64,000 nt of DNA from Actibacterium naphthalenivorans (GCF_014196965.1 NZ_JACIEQ010000001.1:1550001-1614000); one strand, 5' to 3'; shown: positions 1-8,952, counted from the stretch's first letter. Program-made: numbers and translations. Notes: generated by a model from the sequence alone, not told the origin.

Positions 1-415
1 CATCCAGCGTGAGGTGGCACAGCTCTGGGTTCCACTGCCATTTGACGTTCTGAAGATACCAGCTTTCAAGCCAGAGATCCTGCCGGCGCAGGGCGTAGAC
101 GACCTTGACGTTGAAATGTTCTGAAAACCCTTTCAGCCGCGACAGGTCACGCCGCATGCAGATATCTTCGTCACTGAGGATGAGGGAATGGATTTCATTA
201 GGCTTGTCGCTGGCGCGTTTTTCCAGATCCGCCCCAACGGCTTCCGCATCGACCGCGCCCGACAAAAGCTTGTTGGCCAGCACGATATGGCGCTTCGCCC
301 CGAGCGGGTACAAGAACCCCTTGGTGATGAGGTTGCGGAAATTGCCGTGCAGGAAGGCCTGAATGGAGCTTGTGGCGGTCCGGTGGGTACCGATGTGCAG
401 GTAGAGTGTTCTCAT
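1..415 (-). CDS. Sulfotransferase-like protein, C-terminus cut by window edge
   Basis: Reading the minus strand from an ATG at 413-415 gives an open frame to position 1 without a stop, so only the N-terminal ~138 residues are visible. Residues ~7-16 (HIGTHRTATSSIQ) match the phosphosulfate-binding loop of the sulfotransferase/P-loop family (usual form HIGxHKTGTTS). A later stretch (YALRRQDLWLESWY) matches the neighbouring sulfotransferase at 536-1561 (LRRQDEFLQSWYHQ), so the two are paralogues. It likely transfers sulfate from PAPS to a glycan; the acceptor cannot be seen. It lies in the capsule region and is AT-richer than the bulk of the window. Confidence 0.75.
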   Translation of the reverse strand, partial: MRTLYLHIGTHRTATSSIQAFLHGNFRNLITKGFLYPLGAKRHIVLANKLLSGAVDAEAVGADLEKRASDKPNEIHSLILSDEDICMRRDLSRLKGFSEHFNVKVVYALRRQDLWLESWYLQNVKWQWNPELCHLTLD

Positions 416-535
416 GGAAGTATTATGTCTTTTGCGTCCGTTCGAAGTTACTATTGCCGCCTTTAACGCAGAGTGGGCTTTCAGGTACTTTGTTGGCTCA
501 CGCTTGCAAGTTGACTGAATCCCTTCTCCCTTAGT
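416..535. other. Intergenic region between two sulfotransferase-like genes
   Basis: This AT-rich 120-bp gap separates two minus-strand genes. It must hold the start signals of the partial gene below it. I see no convincing terminator hairpin or conserved motif. Confidence 0.4.
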
Positions 536-1561
536 TTAGCGCGGCTCGTTGTTTAACAGGAGTTGGACAAGTGCTGTGACAACTTCCCGAGGGAAAAACG
601 TTATTTTATTTTCGAAACTTTTTACGACCTTCGGAGGGATCTCAGAGCCAGAAAATCCGGGGAACATATTTTGACTGCCGAAATATTTTTCGGCAGTGCG
701 GACATTGGATTCGTAGAACCAGCTATAGATCACGTTGCAGAGATCTTGATCCAGATAGGGGCGTAGAAAAAGTGGATTCGTCTTGACATCGGGAAGTCGA
801 CGTATCTGAGCATGAAGCGTCTGAATTAGTTGGCGATACTCCGCCTCAGGCATCCCTTGACGTGACACATACTTCAACACTTCGTAGCCGATGCTGGAAA
901 ATGAAGAATTCCACACCCTTTGCTCGATCGTCCAATCGGGGTGCTTCCCCAGTATTTCACCCAGAAGAAACGAGAGAATATTTTCCGTTTTCTCTTTCTT
1001 TATAAGGTCGTACGATCTTACGATAAGATTTTCATCACCAAATGCGGCCGCCCAATGCGCCAATGCTTCATCGTAACGGAGTCTTCGCCAGTTTTCATCC
1101 TTCAAAAACTGGGAGAAGTCCCGAACCTCGCGAAAATCCTTAATGGTCTGATGATACCATGACTGCAAGAATTCATCTTGCCTTCTCAGCACCGCAAGAA
1201 TTTTCACGTCATAGGTTTTCCGAAGGAAGCCAAGTGCTTCAATCATTTTCGGGCCAAAAGCACTAAAGCTCTCTTCGCTCAGCACTGCTAAGTTGCAGCC
1301 GGACTTTTCGATCTCGTTCAAATACGGCTCGAAAACGGTGGCCACTTTCTCAAAAAACTCATCATCGTGGTGATCAATGACTATGAGATCATTGAAAAGC
1401 TTCAGGTGCTTGTTAAAATAATCTCTGTCGTGATCACGCTTTGTCACGGGATAGTACAAACCCCGCTTGCTCAAAAAATCCCGGTTTTCTTCCATGTACG
1501 ATTGCAAGGAAGTCGACCCCGTTTTGTGATAGCCGATATGAATGATAATTCGTTTTTTCAT
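536..1561 (-). CDS. Sulfotransferase family protein
   Basis: 341 residues. The N-terminus carries the 5'-phosphosulfate loop (residues ~8-18, HIGYHKTGSTS) typical of PAPS-dependent sulfotransferases and their P-loop relatives. The central motif around LRRQDEFLQSWYHQ fits the 3'-phosphate-binding region (Arg, later Ser). No signal peptide is seen, so it should act in the cytoplasm on sugar or glycan precursors. It is followed on the same strand by a partial paralogue and preceded by glycosyltransferases, which points to sulfation of an exported polysaccharide. Base composition is clearly AT-richer than the housekeeping genes downstream, a sign of horizontal acquisition. The natural acceptor is unknown. 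Confidence 0.75.
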   Translation of the reverse strand: MKKRIIIHIGYHKTGSTSLQSYMEENRDFLSKRGLYYPVTKRDHDRDYFNKHLKLFNDLIVIDHHDDEFFEKVATVFEPYLNEIEKSGCNLAVLSEESFSAFGPKMIEALGFLRKTYDVKILAVLRRQDEFLQSWYHQTIKDFREVRDFSQFLKDENWRRLRYDEALAHWAAAFGDENLIVRSYDLIKKEKTENILSFLLGEILGKHPDWTIEQRVWNSSFSSIGYEVLKYVSRQGMPEAEYRQLIQTLHAQIRRLPDVKTNPLFLRPYLDQDLCNVIYSWFYESNVRTAEKYFGSQNMFPGFSGSEIPPKVVKSFENKITFFPREVVTALVQLLLNNEPR

Positions 1562-1641
1562 TTTTTGGCACTCTCTATCCTTGAGGATTCAAACGGATAC
1601 GTCTCTTCGCTCAAGTGTAGCGCATTCGCGGAGTTGGACAC

Positions 1642-3456
1642 TCACTTATTCCCCCGAACCATCTCCACATGCATCAGCTTCGAATCCAGATAGGCCCACA
1701 TGTAGGAATCTCCATAGGCCGACAGTTTGTCGGCACATCTCTGCGCATGGTAAGCGAAATCGACCGCGTCAAACACCCTCGCGCCGTATTTCCGGAACGG
1801 ACCCGGCCCCAGCGCCTTTTGCATATAGACCCAAAGCTCTGCCGCGCCCTTGATGAAGATCGGCTTCAGCTCGGGCCGCAACCCGCCGTAGATCCAGTTC
1901 ACCGTGTTGACATAGGATTGCAGGATGGGGTCGAAATCGTTCCAGCCTTCTGAAAGCCCGCGCTTCAGCATCATGCGGAACATTTCCAGTGAATAGAAGA
2001 ACCGTTCGTCCCCCTGCTTGATGTCCTGGCCCGGATGCTGCCGGTACTGGTATTTCACCTTGTCGGTGCAATAGACATCCGATGCGTAAAGCAGGGTAAG
2101 CATCTGGAAAATCTGGTCGTCGAAGGCGCGGATGTGCTCGGGGAACCAGATCTTCTTGTTGTCAAGGAAATCGCGGCGATAGACGCGCCGCCAGATTGTC
2201 GGCTGGCCGATCATCAGCACGTTGTTGGGTACCACGAAGAAGGGAACATCCCCGAAGTGCTGCCGCTCGAAATGGCCAAAGTCGCGGTCTTCGTAGCTGG
2301 GCTCTAGCCGCCGTTCGCCATTTTCATCTTCATGCAGGAAGGCGAAGCCGCCCTGAGTCAACTCGCATCCTGAATAGCGGGCGATTTCCAGAAGCACAGG
2401 GTATAGGTCGGCATCGACCACGTCGTCGGCATCAATGAAGGTGATATGGGTGGCATTCGAATGCAACCGCCCGTAGTTTCGTGCCGACGCGCAGCCACCG
2501 TTGAGCTTGCGCAGCAGGGTTACCCGCGGGTTGTCGGCATAAAGCTCTTTCACGATATCGCCACAGCCGTCGGTCGAACCGTCGTCAACAACGATCGCCC
2601 GGACATCTTCGGCGCTGTTGTTGATGATGCTGTCAATACACTCCTGAATGTAGCCGGCGGTATTGTACATCGCTACAACGACATCGAGCCCGGCTCGGCT
2701 TGCCAGAGAATCCCGCGATTGCCGCAGCTTGAGCGTGGTTCCCGCAAGCGGCAGATAGACTTGCCGCGCGACGCCATCACTACGGTAGGTCAGGCCCGAG
2801 GGAACCGGCTTCCACAGTTCCCCGACGATGAATTCGATAGAGCTGTCGCGCACAGCGGCCAGAATGTTGTTCTCGCTGCCCGGCGCGGTGATCTTCAGCA
2901 AGGTGGCGCCCAGTTCGTTCAGCGCCTCGGGCGGAAAAGCTGGGAATGCTATCTGATCGAATTCCTCGTGGAATTCCGGCGGCGTATGCGCCTCTACGTA
3001 GCCGCGTTTTTCACGGTGCTGGAAAAACGGCCCTTTCGCCAGCGCGCTTTTCACCTTCTCGCCGTCTTTCGCTTTCAGCGCGCGAAGCAACGCCGCCGAA
3101 GGCTTGCCGCCTTCGCCGCCCACCGCGGCGTTGACGGCAATCACGTTCTTCAGCTTGTGGTCGCTGATGTTGGCGCTGAGGGCGGCAAAGGCTTTGTCGT
3201 CAGGCTCAAAGCACCAGATCGTCCAAGAGGGGTAGGCCAGCGCAAAGGGGATGGCAAAGCCGCCATAAGCGGCGCCGACGTCGATCGCCACACCGGATTT
3301 CGGCAAGGGATATGCTGACAGGAACGGTTCATAGATGGCTTTCGTGCGCCAGTTGCTGTCATTGATGGTGAATTCGTCGGGTGCCGATTTCAACTCAAGC
3401 GCCTGGCCGAACAGACTGGTTTGGATCATCTGGAATACAGCCGTTTTATCAAGCAT
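1642..3456 (-). CDS. FkbM-type methyltransferase fused to family 2 glycosyltransferase
   Basis: 604 residues with two parts. Residues ~50-240 resemble FkbM-family SAM methyltransferases: a glycine-rich SAM loop (AIDVGAAYGGFAIPFA) followed by an acidic strand end (WCFEPDDKAF). From ~255 a GT-A fold family 2 glycosyltransferase begins: LDVVVAMYNTAGYIQ, then VVDDGSTDG, and the metal-binding DxD-like DADD in HITFIDADDVVDADL. The ~150-residue C-terminal tail is helical and of unknown role. The gene overlaps the upstream GT2 gene by 8 bases, so the two are co-translated. Likely role is building and methylating a surface glycan. The methyltransferase part could be degenerate, since no catalytic assay residues are diagnostic here. 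Confidence 0.75.
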   Translation of the reverse strand: MLDKTAVFQMIQTSLFGQALELKSAPDEFTINDSNWRTKAIYEPFLSAYPLPKSGVAIDVGAAYGGFAIPFALAYPSWTIWCFEPDDKAFAALSANISDHKLKNVIAVNAAVGGEGGKPSAALLRALKAKDGEKVKSALAKGPFFQHREKRGYVEAHTPPEFHEEFDQIAFPAFPPEALNELGATLLKITAPGSENNILAAVRDSSIEFIVGELWKPVPSGLTYRSDGVARQVYLPLAGTTLKLRQSRDSLASRAGLDVVVAMYNTAGYIQECIDSIINNSAEDVRAIVVDDGSTDGCGDIVKELYADNPRVTLLRKLNGGCASARNYGRLHSNATHITFIDADDVVDADLYPVLLEIARYSGCELTQGGFAFLHEDENGERRLEPSYEDRDFGHFERQHFGDVPFFVVPNNVLMIGQPTIWRRVYRRDFLDNKKIWFPEHIRAFDDQIFQMLTLLYASDVYCTDKVKYQYRQHPGQDIKQGDERFFYSLEMFRMMLKRGLSEGWNDFDPILQSYVNTVNWIYGGLRPELKPIFIKGAAELWVYMQKALGPGPFRKYGARVFDAVDFAYHAQRCADKLSAYGDSYMWAYLDSKLMHVEMVRGNK

Positions 3457-4432
3457 GGCTCAGCCCTCCGATATATTTCTCTGCGGATCTGATAACTTCC
3501 ATGCCATCCGGCGTGTCGTGCGGGAAATGCAAAAACAGCGGGTTGATCAAGGTCAGAAGCGCCCGCGCGGCTTCGCGGAAGTGATATCGGTAGTGAAGCG
3601 AGATCGATTGTTCGCACCATTCCAGGATCTTGAAGCAGGACGCGACAACCGCAGCCCTGTGATAGGGGTCATGGAACTGCGGCAATTTTTCAAATGTCTC
3701 GAGGGTGAGTTTCGTTACGGGAATGATGTCAAACCGAAGATCCGAGCTTGAACTGGTGGTTTGCGGGCGGACATAGCGTCTGAAGTACGAAAAGCAGGAG
3801 GTGTGTAAAAATGAAACCTTCTGCGCACGCGCCAGAACATTGCTGTGAAAGAAAATATCTTCAAAAAAATGAGTGTTGGGAAACTCGATCCTGTTTCTCT
3901 TGATTAGGCTGGTGCGAATGAGTTTGTTCGCGGGTTGAGGCTCGACAAGCTGGGAAAGGCGAAGCGCCGCCTGTGTTCCCGGATCTCCCTGAACGGCCGG
4001 CTGCGTGCCAATGCTGTTTCGTATGATCTCGAAAACCCGGTCGTCATAGAAAGGAAAGAGATCGCCGCGCAGCTCTGACAGGGTGCCTCTGCAAAGCAGA
4101 AGGTCCGGATCCTCTCTCTCGACAACGTCGACCATGGCCTGAAATGCCCAGTTTGGGCGCGTGTCGTCGGAATCGAGGAAGCAAACATAGCTTCCCGCGA
4201 TGTGCTCCATGCCCTTGTTGCGCGCGCCCGAAACACCATCATTTGCCTGCATAATGACTTGAACCCGCTCATCCTTTATCGACGAAACGATATCGCGGGT
4301 TTCATCCGAAGAGCCGTCATCGACAATGATATACTGAAAATTTTCGTAGCTTTGATTCAGAATGGAATTGACGCTGTTGTAGAGGGCCTTGCCGTCGTTG
4401 AACGTCGTCGTAATGCACGTGAGTTTCGTCAT
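3449..4432 (-). CDS. Family 2 glycosyltransferase
   Basis: 327 residues. It opens with the classic GT2 N-terminus (LTCITTTFNDGKALYNSVNSIL), then IVDDGSSDETRDIV and the DSDD metal/nucleotide-binding motif (YVCFLDSDDTRPNW). No transmembrane helices are evident, so it is a cytosolic enzyme using a nucleotide sugar. It overlaps the start of the FkbM-GT2 gene and sits downstream of the kpsM-like permease, so it is presumed to add a sugar to the capsule or O-glycan exported by that transporter. Sugar donor and linkage cannot be deduced. Confidence 0.8.
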   Translation of the reverse strand: MTKLTCITTTFNDGKALYNSVNSILNQSYENFQYIIVDDGSSDETRDIVSSIKDERVQVIMQANDGVSGARNKGMEHIAGSYVCFLDSDDTRPNWAFQAMVDVVEREDPDLLLCRGTLSELRGDLFPFYDDRVFEIIRNSIGTQPAVQGDPGTQAALRLSQLVEPQPANKLIRTSLIKRNRIEFPNTHFFEDIFFHSNVLARAQKVSFLHTSCFSYFRRYVRPQTTSSSSDLRFDIIPVTKLTLETFEKLPQFHDPYHRAAVVASCFKILEWCEQSISLHYRYHFREAARALLTLINPLFLHFPHDTPDGMEVIRSAEKYIGGLSHA

Positions 4433-4656
4433 ATGGTAGTTGCGCCCCGGTCTTTGCCTTAGTTGCCCACGATCATGGATGGATCACGGCCGGTTTCCAC
4501 TGGAACCGCGCGTCACCCGCCCCGCTTTCAATGTCTTTTCGCACCGCCTGCAAACCCTGTTTCCCGCCGTTTTCGGCATGCCTCTCTGTGTTCACGAGGA
4601 TTTGTAAAAGGCTTCCACCGCCAGCACAAGGCAAGAGGATGCAGGTGCAGAAACGA
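4433..4656. other. Intergenic region between kpsM-like gene and glycosyltransferase
   Basis: A 224-bp gap between two minus-strand genes. No open frame with plausible start signals, hairpin terminator or RNA gene was recognised. It probably carries a promoter for the glycosyltransferase genes. Confidence 0.4.
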
Positions 4657-5457
4657 TCATTGATTCAGGATGATCCTGTCGTATCTGCGCAGCAGTAGAA
4701 GGCCGAAAAACATCAGCACCGCCGACAGCGCGAAGACATAGACGGGCGAGGCATAGGCGGCGTCATAGGTCGAATAAAACCCGGTGCGCATGATGCCGGT
4801 GATATGCACCAGCGGGTTGAACCACAGGATGGATTGCGCCAGCGGCGGCAGATCCTCAAGCAGGAACAGGATGCCCGAGGCCAGAAACAGCGGCCGGTTG
4901 ACGATGCTCCATATCTGCTCCCAGATCGGGAAGAGGCCCAGCAGAACACAGTTCATCGTGCCGACCGCCAGCCCCAGCAGCGCGCTCATCAGCAACGACA
5001 GAAGGATTGGCGGGAAATCCAGGATGGTGCGGGTGTCGAACAGGATGAGGATGCCGGCGATCACCAGATAGAACACCATCATCTGGGTCAGTGCGTTCAG
5101 GAAGAACCGGGCCAGGATGGCATCGACGGGGGTGACACCCGGATAGGCCAGCAGCGCCCTCGAGAACCGCAGCGAACGGGCGATGGTGTTGGCCAGCACG
5201 TTATACATCCCGAACGGCAGAAAGCCGGTGGCGAAGAAAAGAATGAAGCTGGTGCCAAGCGCGGGATTGCGCACCAGCAGCGAAAACCCGAACGACAGCA
5301 CCGCGATGGCGCCCACCGGCTCCAGCACCGCCCACAGATAGCCGCCCGGTGACCGGCCATAGGTCGTCGACATTTCGCGCAGCATCAGCGCCAGCACCGT
5401 GCGGGCCGTCTTGAAGCGGCGCGCGCGCATCGCGTCGGGGGCAAGATAACTGGTCAT
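4657..5457 (-). CDS. kpsM: ABC-2 type polysaccharide export permease (KpsM/Wzm-like)
   Basis: 266 residues with about six hydrophobic membrane segments and the family's N-terminal cytoplasmic helix (LMLREMSTTYGRSPGGYLWAVLEP), the signature of capsule export ABC permeases (KpsM/BexB/CtrC). It would form the inner-membrane channel of an ABC-dependent (group 2 type) capsule exporter with the ATPase at 6830-7501 and the inner-membrane accessory protein at 5551-6822. It is divergently transcribed from those two across a 93-bp spacer, an unusual split for kpsMT, which often run together. Start ATG at 5455-5457. Confidence 0.85.
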   Translation of the reverse strand: MTSYLAPDAMRARRFKTARTVLALMLREMSTTYGRSPGGYLWAVLEPVGAIAVLSFGFSLLVRNPALGTSFILFFATGFLPFGMYNVLANTIARSLRFSRALLAYPGVTPVDAILARFFLNALTQMMVFYLVIAGILILFDTRTILDFPPILLSLLMSALLGLAVGTMNCVLLGLFPIWEQIWSIVNRPLFLASGILFLLEDLPPLAQSILWFNPLVHITGIMRTGFYSTYDAAYASPVYVFALSAVLMFFGLLLLRRYDRIILNQ

Positions 5458-5550
5458 CGGCGGTGTTCAGTCCTGTCTCTTCCTGCGTTCTTGCATTATG
5501 TAAGCCTTGCACGATAGTTGCAATTTGCTCTCTCTGGCGGAAAACGACCT
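5458..5550. promoter_or_regulatory. Divergent promoter region of capsule export genes with three TTGCA repeats
   Basis: A 93-bp spacer separates divergent kpsM-like and kpsE-like genes, so both promoters must lie here. TTGCA occurs three times in one orientation at 5491-5495, 5507-5511 and 5518-5522 (16- and 11-bp steps). These may be regulator half-sites or parts of promoter elements. No regulator can be named. Confidence 0.4.
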
Positions 5551-6822
5551 TTGACCGAAGACAACACCCCCGACAGACTTTCAGCCGCAGTACGGCAGGC
5601 CCCGGCGGGTCCGCTCGGGAAAAAGGGTGGCGCCCGCAAACGGGCCGCCGGCCCGCGCAAGTCCGCCCAGGCGCCTGCCGCCACCGTCGCCATCAAGCCG
5701 GTGGCCGGACCGGCGCGGCCCAAACGCCGCCATCGCGGCCTGATGCTCAGCTTTGTAGTTCTGGTCATCGCGCCGCTTTTGCTGACCGGCTGGTATCTGT
5801 GGATGCGCGCCGCTGATCAATATGGCTCGACCACCGGCTTTACCGTCCGCCGCGAAGAGACAAGCCCCGCCGCCGATATCCTGGGCGGGCTCAGCCAGTT
5901 TTCATCCTCCAGCTCGTCGGACACTGATATCCTCTATGAGTTCATCCAGAGCCAGGAGCTGGTGCGCAAGATCGATGACCAGATCGGGCTGAAGGCGCTC
6001 TATTCCAAGGCCTGGCCCGATGATCCGGTCTTTGCCTTCGATCCCGAGGGCGGCATTGAAGATCTGCTGGCATTCTGGCAGCGCATGGTGCGGATTTCCT
6101 ATGACGCCGGCGCCGGCCTGATCGAGCTGCGCGTGCTGGCCTTCACCCCCGAGGATGCCAGGGCCATCGCCCGGCTGATCTTCGACGAAAGCTCGCAGAT
6201 GATAAACGAGCTGTCGGCCATCGCCCGTGACGACGCTACCCGCTATGCCCGCGAAGAGCTGGAACGGGCGGTCGAGCGGTTGAAGCAGGCGCGCGAGGCG
6301 GTCACCGCCTTCCGTTCGCGCACCCAGATCGTGGATCCATCGGCCGATATCCAGGGGCAGATGGGCCTTCTGAATACGCTTCAGCAACAACTCGCCGAAG
6401 CGCTGATCGAGCTGGACCTGTTGCGCGAAACCTCGCGCGAGAATGATCCGCGCATCGCCCAGGGTGAACGCCGCATCGCCGTGATCCGTAACCGGATCGA
6501 CGAAGAGCGGCAGAAATTCGGGATCGGCGGGCAGGGCCCCGGCGGCCGCGACTACGCCACGCTGGTTGCCGAGTACGAGCGCCTGACGGTGGATCGCGAG
6601 TTTGCCGAGCAATCCTATACCGCCGCGCTGTCGGCCTTTGATGGCGCCCAGGCCGAGGCGCAGCGGCAAAGCCGCTATCTGGCCGCCTATATCAAGCCCA
6701 CCCTCGCCGAAGAGGCCGAATACCCGCAGCGCGCCATGCTGCTGGGGCTGACCGCGTTGTTCCTGACGCTGCTGTGGTCGATCCTGGCGCTGATCTATTA
6801 CAGCCTGCGCGACAGACGCTGA
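5551..6822 (+). CDS. kpsE: Capsule polysaccharide export inner-membrane protein (KpsE/CtrB-like)
   Basis: About 423 residues from a TTG at 5551, chosen because GGCGGA lies 9 bases upstream; an in-frame TTG at 5518 is a less likely alternative. The N-terminus (~70 residues) is basic and Pro/Ala/Lys-rich and cytoplasmic. One membrane helix follows (LMLSFVVLVIAPLLL), then a large periplasmic region with long coiled coil (residues ~220-330, many REELERAVERLKQAREAV-type heptads) and a C-terminal membrane helix (MLLGLTALFLTLLWSILALIYY). This topology is that of the polysaccharide co-polymerase family KpsE/CtrB/BexC, which links the ABC exporter to the outer-membrane channel. No KpsD-type outer-membrane gene is seen nearby. 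Confidence 0.85.
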   Translation: MTEDNTPDRLSAAVRQAPAGPLGKKGGARKRAAGPRKSAQAPAATVAIKPVAGPARPKRRHRGLMLSFVVLVIAPLLLTGWYLWMRAADQYGSTTGFTVRREETSPAADILGGLSQFSSSSSSDTDILYEFIQSQELVRKIDDQIGLKALYSKAWPDDPVFAFDPEGGIEDLLAFWQRMVRISYDAGAGLIELRVLAFTPEDARAIARLIFDESSQMINELSAIARDDATRYAREELERAVERLKQAREAVTAFRSRTQIVDPSADIQGQMGLLNTLQQQLAEALIELDLLRETSRENDPRIAQGERRIAVIRNRIDEERQKFGIGGQGPGGRDYATLVAEYERLTVDREFAEQSYTAALSAFDGAQAEAQRQSRYLAAYIKPTLAEEAEYPQRAMLLGLTALFLTLLWSILALIYYSLRDRR

Positions 6823-6829
6823 CCCCGCC

Positions 6830-7501
6830 ATGATCCGGCTGAAGAACCTCTCGAAAAGCTTCTGGACAAAGGGCAACCGCAAAGTGGTGGCCGATGACAT
6901 CTCGATCACCTTTCCCACCGGCGTCGCGGTCGCACTTCTGGGGCGCAACGGCGCGGGGAAATCGACGTTGATGCAGATGATCGCCGGCACCGTCGAGCCC
7001 ACCGCCGGAGAGATCGAGACGGATGGAACGATTTCCTGGCCGGTCGGGTTTCGCGGCAGTTTTCACGGTGATCTGACCGGCGCCCAGAACACCCGTTTCA
7101 TCGCCCGCGTCTATGGCGTGGATACCGACGCCCTTCTGGAATTTGTCGAGGATTTCGCCGAACTGGGGGCGCATTTTCATATGCCGTTCCGCCACTATTC
7201 CTCCGGCATGCGCTCGCGGCTGGCGTTCGGCGTGTCGATGGGCATCCGCTTTGACACCTATCTGGTGGATGAGGTGACAAGCGTCGGCGACGCGGCCTTC
7301 AAGATGAAAAGCCAGGTGGTGTTCCGCGAACGCATGGCCGAAAGCGGTGCCATTCTGGTCAGCCATTCGATGCGTCAGGTCCGCAAGCTTTGCGATGCGG
7401 GCGCGGTTCTGGAAAACGGGCAGCTCACCTATTACGAAGATATAGAAGAGGCCATCGCCCGGCATCAGGAAAACATGGGCGCGGATGATGACGACGACTG
7501 A
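6830..7501 (+). CDS. kpsT: Capsule export ABC transporter ATPase (KpsT/Wzt-like)
   Basis: 223 residues. Walker A is GRNGAGKST (~residues 39-47), the signature loop is HYSSGMRSRLAFGVSM, Walker B is YLVDEVTSVGD, and the switch His is in LVSHSMRQ. It lacks the C-terminal carbohydrate-binding domain of O-antigen Wzt, so it is a KpsT/CtrD-type capsule ATPase. The start ATG lies 7 bases after the kpsE-like stop, so the two are co-transcribed. The C-terminus ends in an unusual acidic run (five Asp). It would energise export through the KpsM-like permease encoded divergently at 4657-5457. Confidence 0.9.
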   Translation: MIRLKNLSKSFWTKGNRKVVADDISITFPTGVAVALLGRNGAGKSTLMQMIAGTVEPTAGEIETDGTISWPVGFRGSFHGDLTGAQNTRFIARVYGVDTDALLEFVEDFAELGAHFHMPFRHYSSGMRSRLAFGVSMGIRFDTYLVDEVTSVGDAAFKMKSQVVFRERMAESGAILVSHSMRQVRKLCDAGAVLENGQLTYYEDIEEAIARHQENMGADDDDD

Positions 7502-7561
7502 AGGCGCATGGGTATCGGCGCGGCCCGCCTGTCCGCACGGCGCGCCACATGCCCCGGGGCT

Positions 7562-8014
7562 TTACCGGCCGAAAAACCGCGCGACGCGGGATTTACGCTC
7601 TCTGCCATCATAGATGCCAAAGGCCGCCACGGCGGCCTGAACCCCATGCGGTGCCTGACCCACCGAATAGGGCCCCAGATCGGTGGGTCCTACGCGAAAC
7701 CTTATGGTGACACCGGCCTGGCCGGGATCGGTGATATGGCGGAACCGGCTTTCAACACCGTATGCCGCGAAGGACCCGGCCAGCGCCTGTTCCAGCGCGA
7801 GGCGGGAGCCCGAACCGCCAGAACCCCAGCGGATTTCGGTCAGGATGCCGTCATCCACGGGACCCCGATCAAAGGCGGACAGGCGTTCCTTGGTGATGCC
7901 GAGCGGCTGAAACGTCGGGTCCTTGGTGATGTGGTAGTACATCCGCGACGCGGCGGACGGCGCCGTGACCAGAAATATGACAAGCAGGGCCAGCGGCCCG
8001 TTCTGAAGTTTCAT
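7562..8014 (-). CDS. Small secreted protein of unknown function
   Basis: 150 residues. The first ~22 form a signal peptide (short basic start, hydrophobic LALLVIFLVTAPSA, then AS cleavage region), so the product is likely periplasmic. No catalytic motif, cysteine pair or lipobox was recognised. It is convergent with kpsT and 71 bp downstream of ilvE on the same strand. I cannot assign a function. Confidence 0.6.
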   Translation of the reverse strand: MKLQNGPLALLVIFLVTAPSAASRMYYHITKDPTFQPLGITKERLSAFDRGPVDDGILTEIRWGSGGSGSRLALEQALAGSFAAYGVESRFRHITDPGQAGVTIRFRVGPTDLGPYSVGQAPHGVQAAVAAFGIYDGRERKSRVARFFGR

Positions 8015-8085
8015 CAGCGCATTTCCGCCATCGTGGACGGGGCCAGGATGGCGGAAATTCGTTTACGAGGCGCTAATACCCGTGG

Positions 8086-8952
8086 TCAGGCGCGCACCAG
8101 CTTTTCGTAATCTTCGGCGATTTCGCGGGTCAGCGCGCCGACCTCGAAATTATAGTCGCCGATCTTGCCCACCGGGGTAACCTCGGCGGCGGTGCCGGTC
8201 AGCCAGCATTGCTCGAACCCTTCCAGTTCTTCGGGCATGATATGTCTCTCATGCACCTTGATCTGCCGGTCTTTGAGCATTCCGATGACGGTCTGCCGGG
8301 TGATCCCGTTCAGAAAGCAATCGGGGTCGGGCGTGTGAACCTCGCCGTCCTTGACGAAAAAGATGTTGGCGCCGGTCGCCTCGGCCACGTAGCCGCGATA
8401 GTCGAACATCATCGCGTCGGAACAGCCTTTCGCCTCGGCCGCGTGCTTGGACATGGTGCAGATCATGTAAAGGCCGGCGGCCTTGGCCTGGCTGGGCGCG
8501 GTTTCGGGGCTGGGGCGCTTCCATTTGGAAATGTCCAGCTTGGCGCCCTTCATCTTGGCGTCGCCGTAATAGGCGCCCCATTCCCAGGCCGCGACGGCAA
8601 GGCGCACCGGGTTGCGCGAAGAGGCGACGCCCATTTCCTCGCCCGCGCCGCGCCAGGCAACAGCGCGCACATAGGCGTCTGTCCAGCCATTGGCCTGCAG
8701 CACGTCGTATTTGGCCTTTTCGATCTCTTCGACGGAAAACGGGATTTCGAAGTCGATCATGTTGGCCGACCGCTTCAACCGCTCGGAATGGGCGACGGAT
8801 TTAAAGATCTTGCCGTTATAGCACCGCTCTCCCTCGAACACGCTGGAGGCGTAGTGAAGCGCGTGGGTCAGGATATGCACATTCGCATCCCGCCAGGGGA
8901 TCAGCTTGCCATCCATCCAGATCTGTCCGTCGCGATCATCGTAGCCAGACAT
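8086..8952 (-). CDS. ilvE: Branched-chain amino acid aminotransferase
   Basis: 288 residues, fold-type IV PLP aminotransferase. It performs the last step of Val/Leu/Ile synthesis and the first of their breakdown using 2-oxoglutarate/glutamate. Visible features: HALHYASSVFEGERCY near residue 30, the conserved arginine-rich WRGAGEEMGV region, the PLP lysine in SQAKAAGLYM (~156), EATGANIFFVKDGEVHTP, the LNGITRQTVIGML motif and TGTAAEVTPV near the C-terminus. The ATG at 8950-8952 has AAGGAAGG a few bases upstream. It is divergent from petP across 183 bp. Confidence 0.93.
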   Translation of the reverse strand: MSGYDDRDGQIWMDGKLIPWRDANVHILTHALHYASSVFEGERCYNGKIFKSVAHSERLKRSANMIDFEIPFSVEEIEKAKYDVLQANGWTDAYVRAVAWRGAGEEMGVASSRNPVRLAVAAWEWGAYYGDAKMKGAKLDISKWKRPSPETAPSQAKAAGLYMICTMSKHAAEAKGCSDAMMFDYRGYVAEATGANIFFVKDGEVHTPDPDCFLNGITRQTVIGMLKDRQIKVHERHIMPEELEGFEQCWLTGTAAEVTPVGKIGDYNFEVGALTREIAEDYEKLVRA

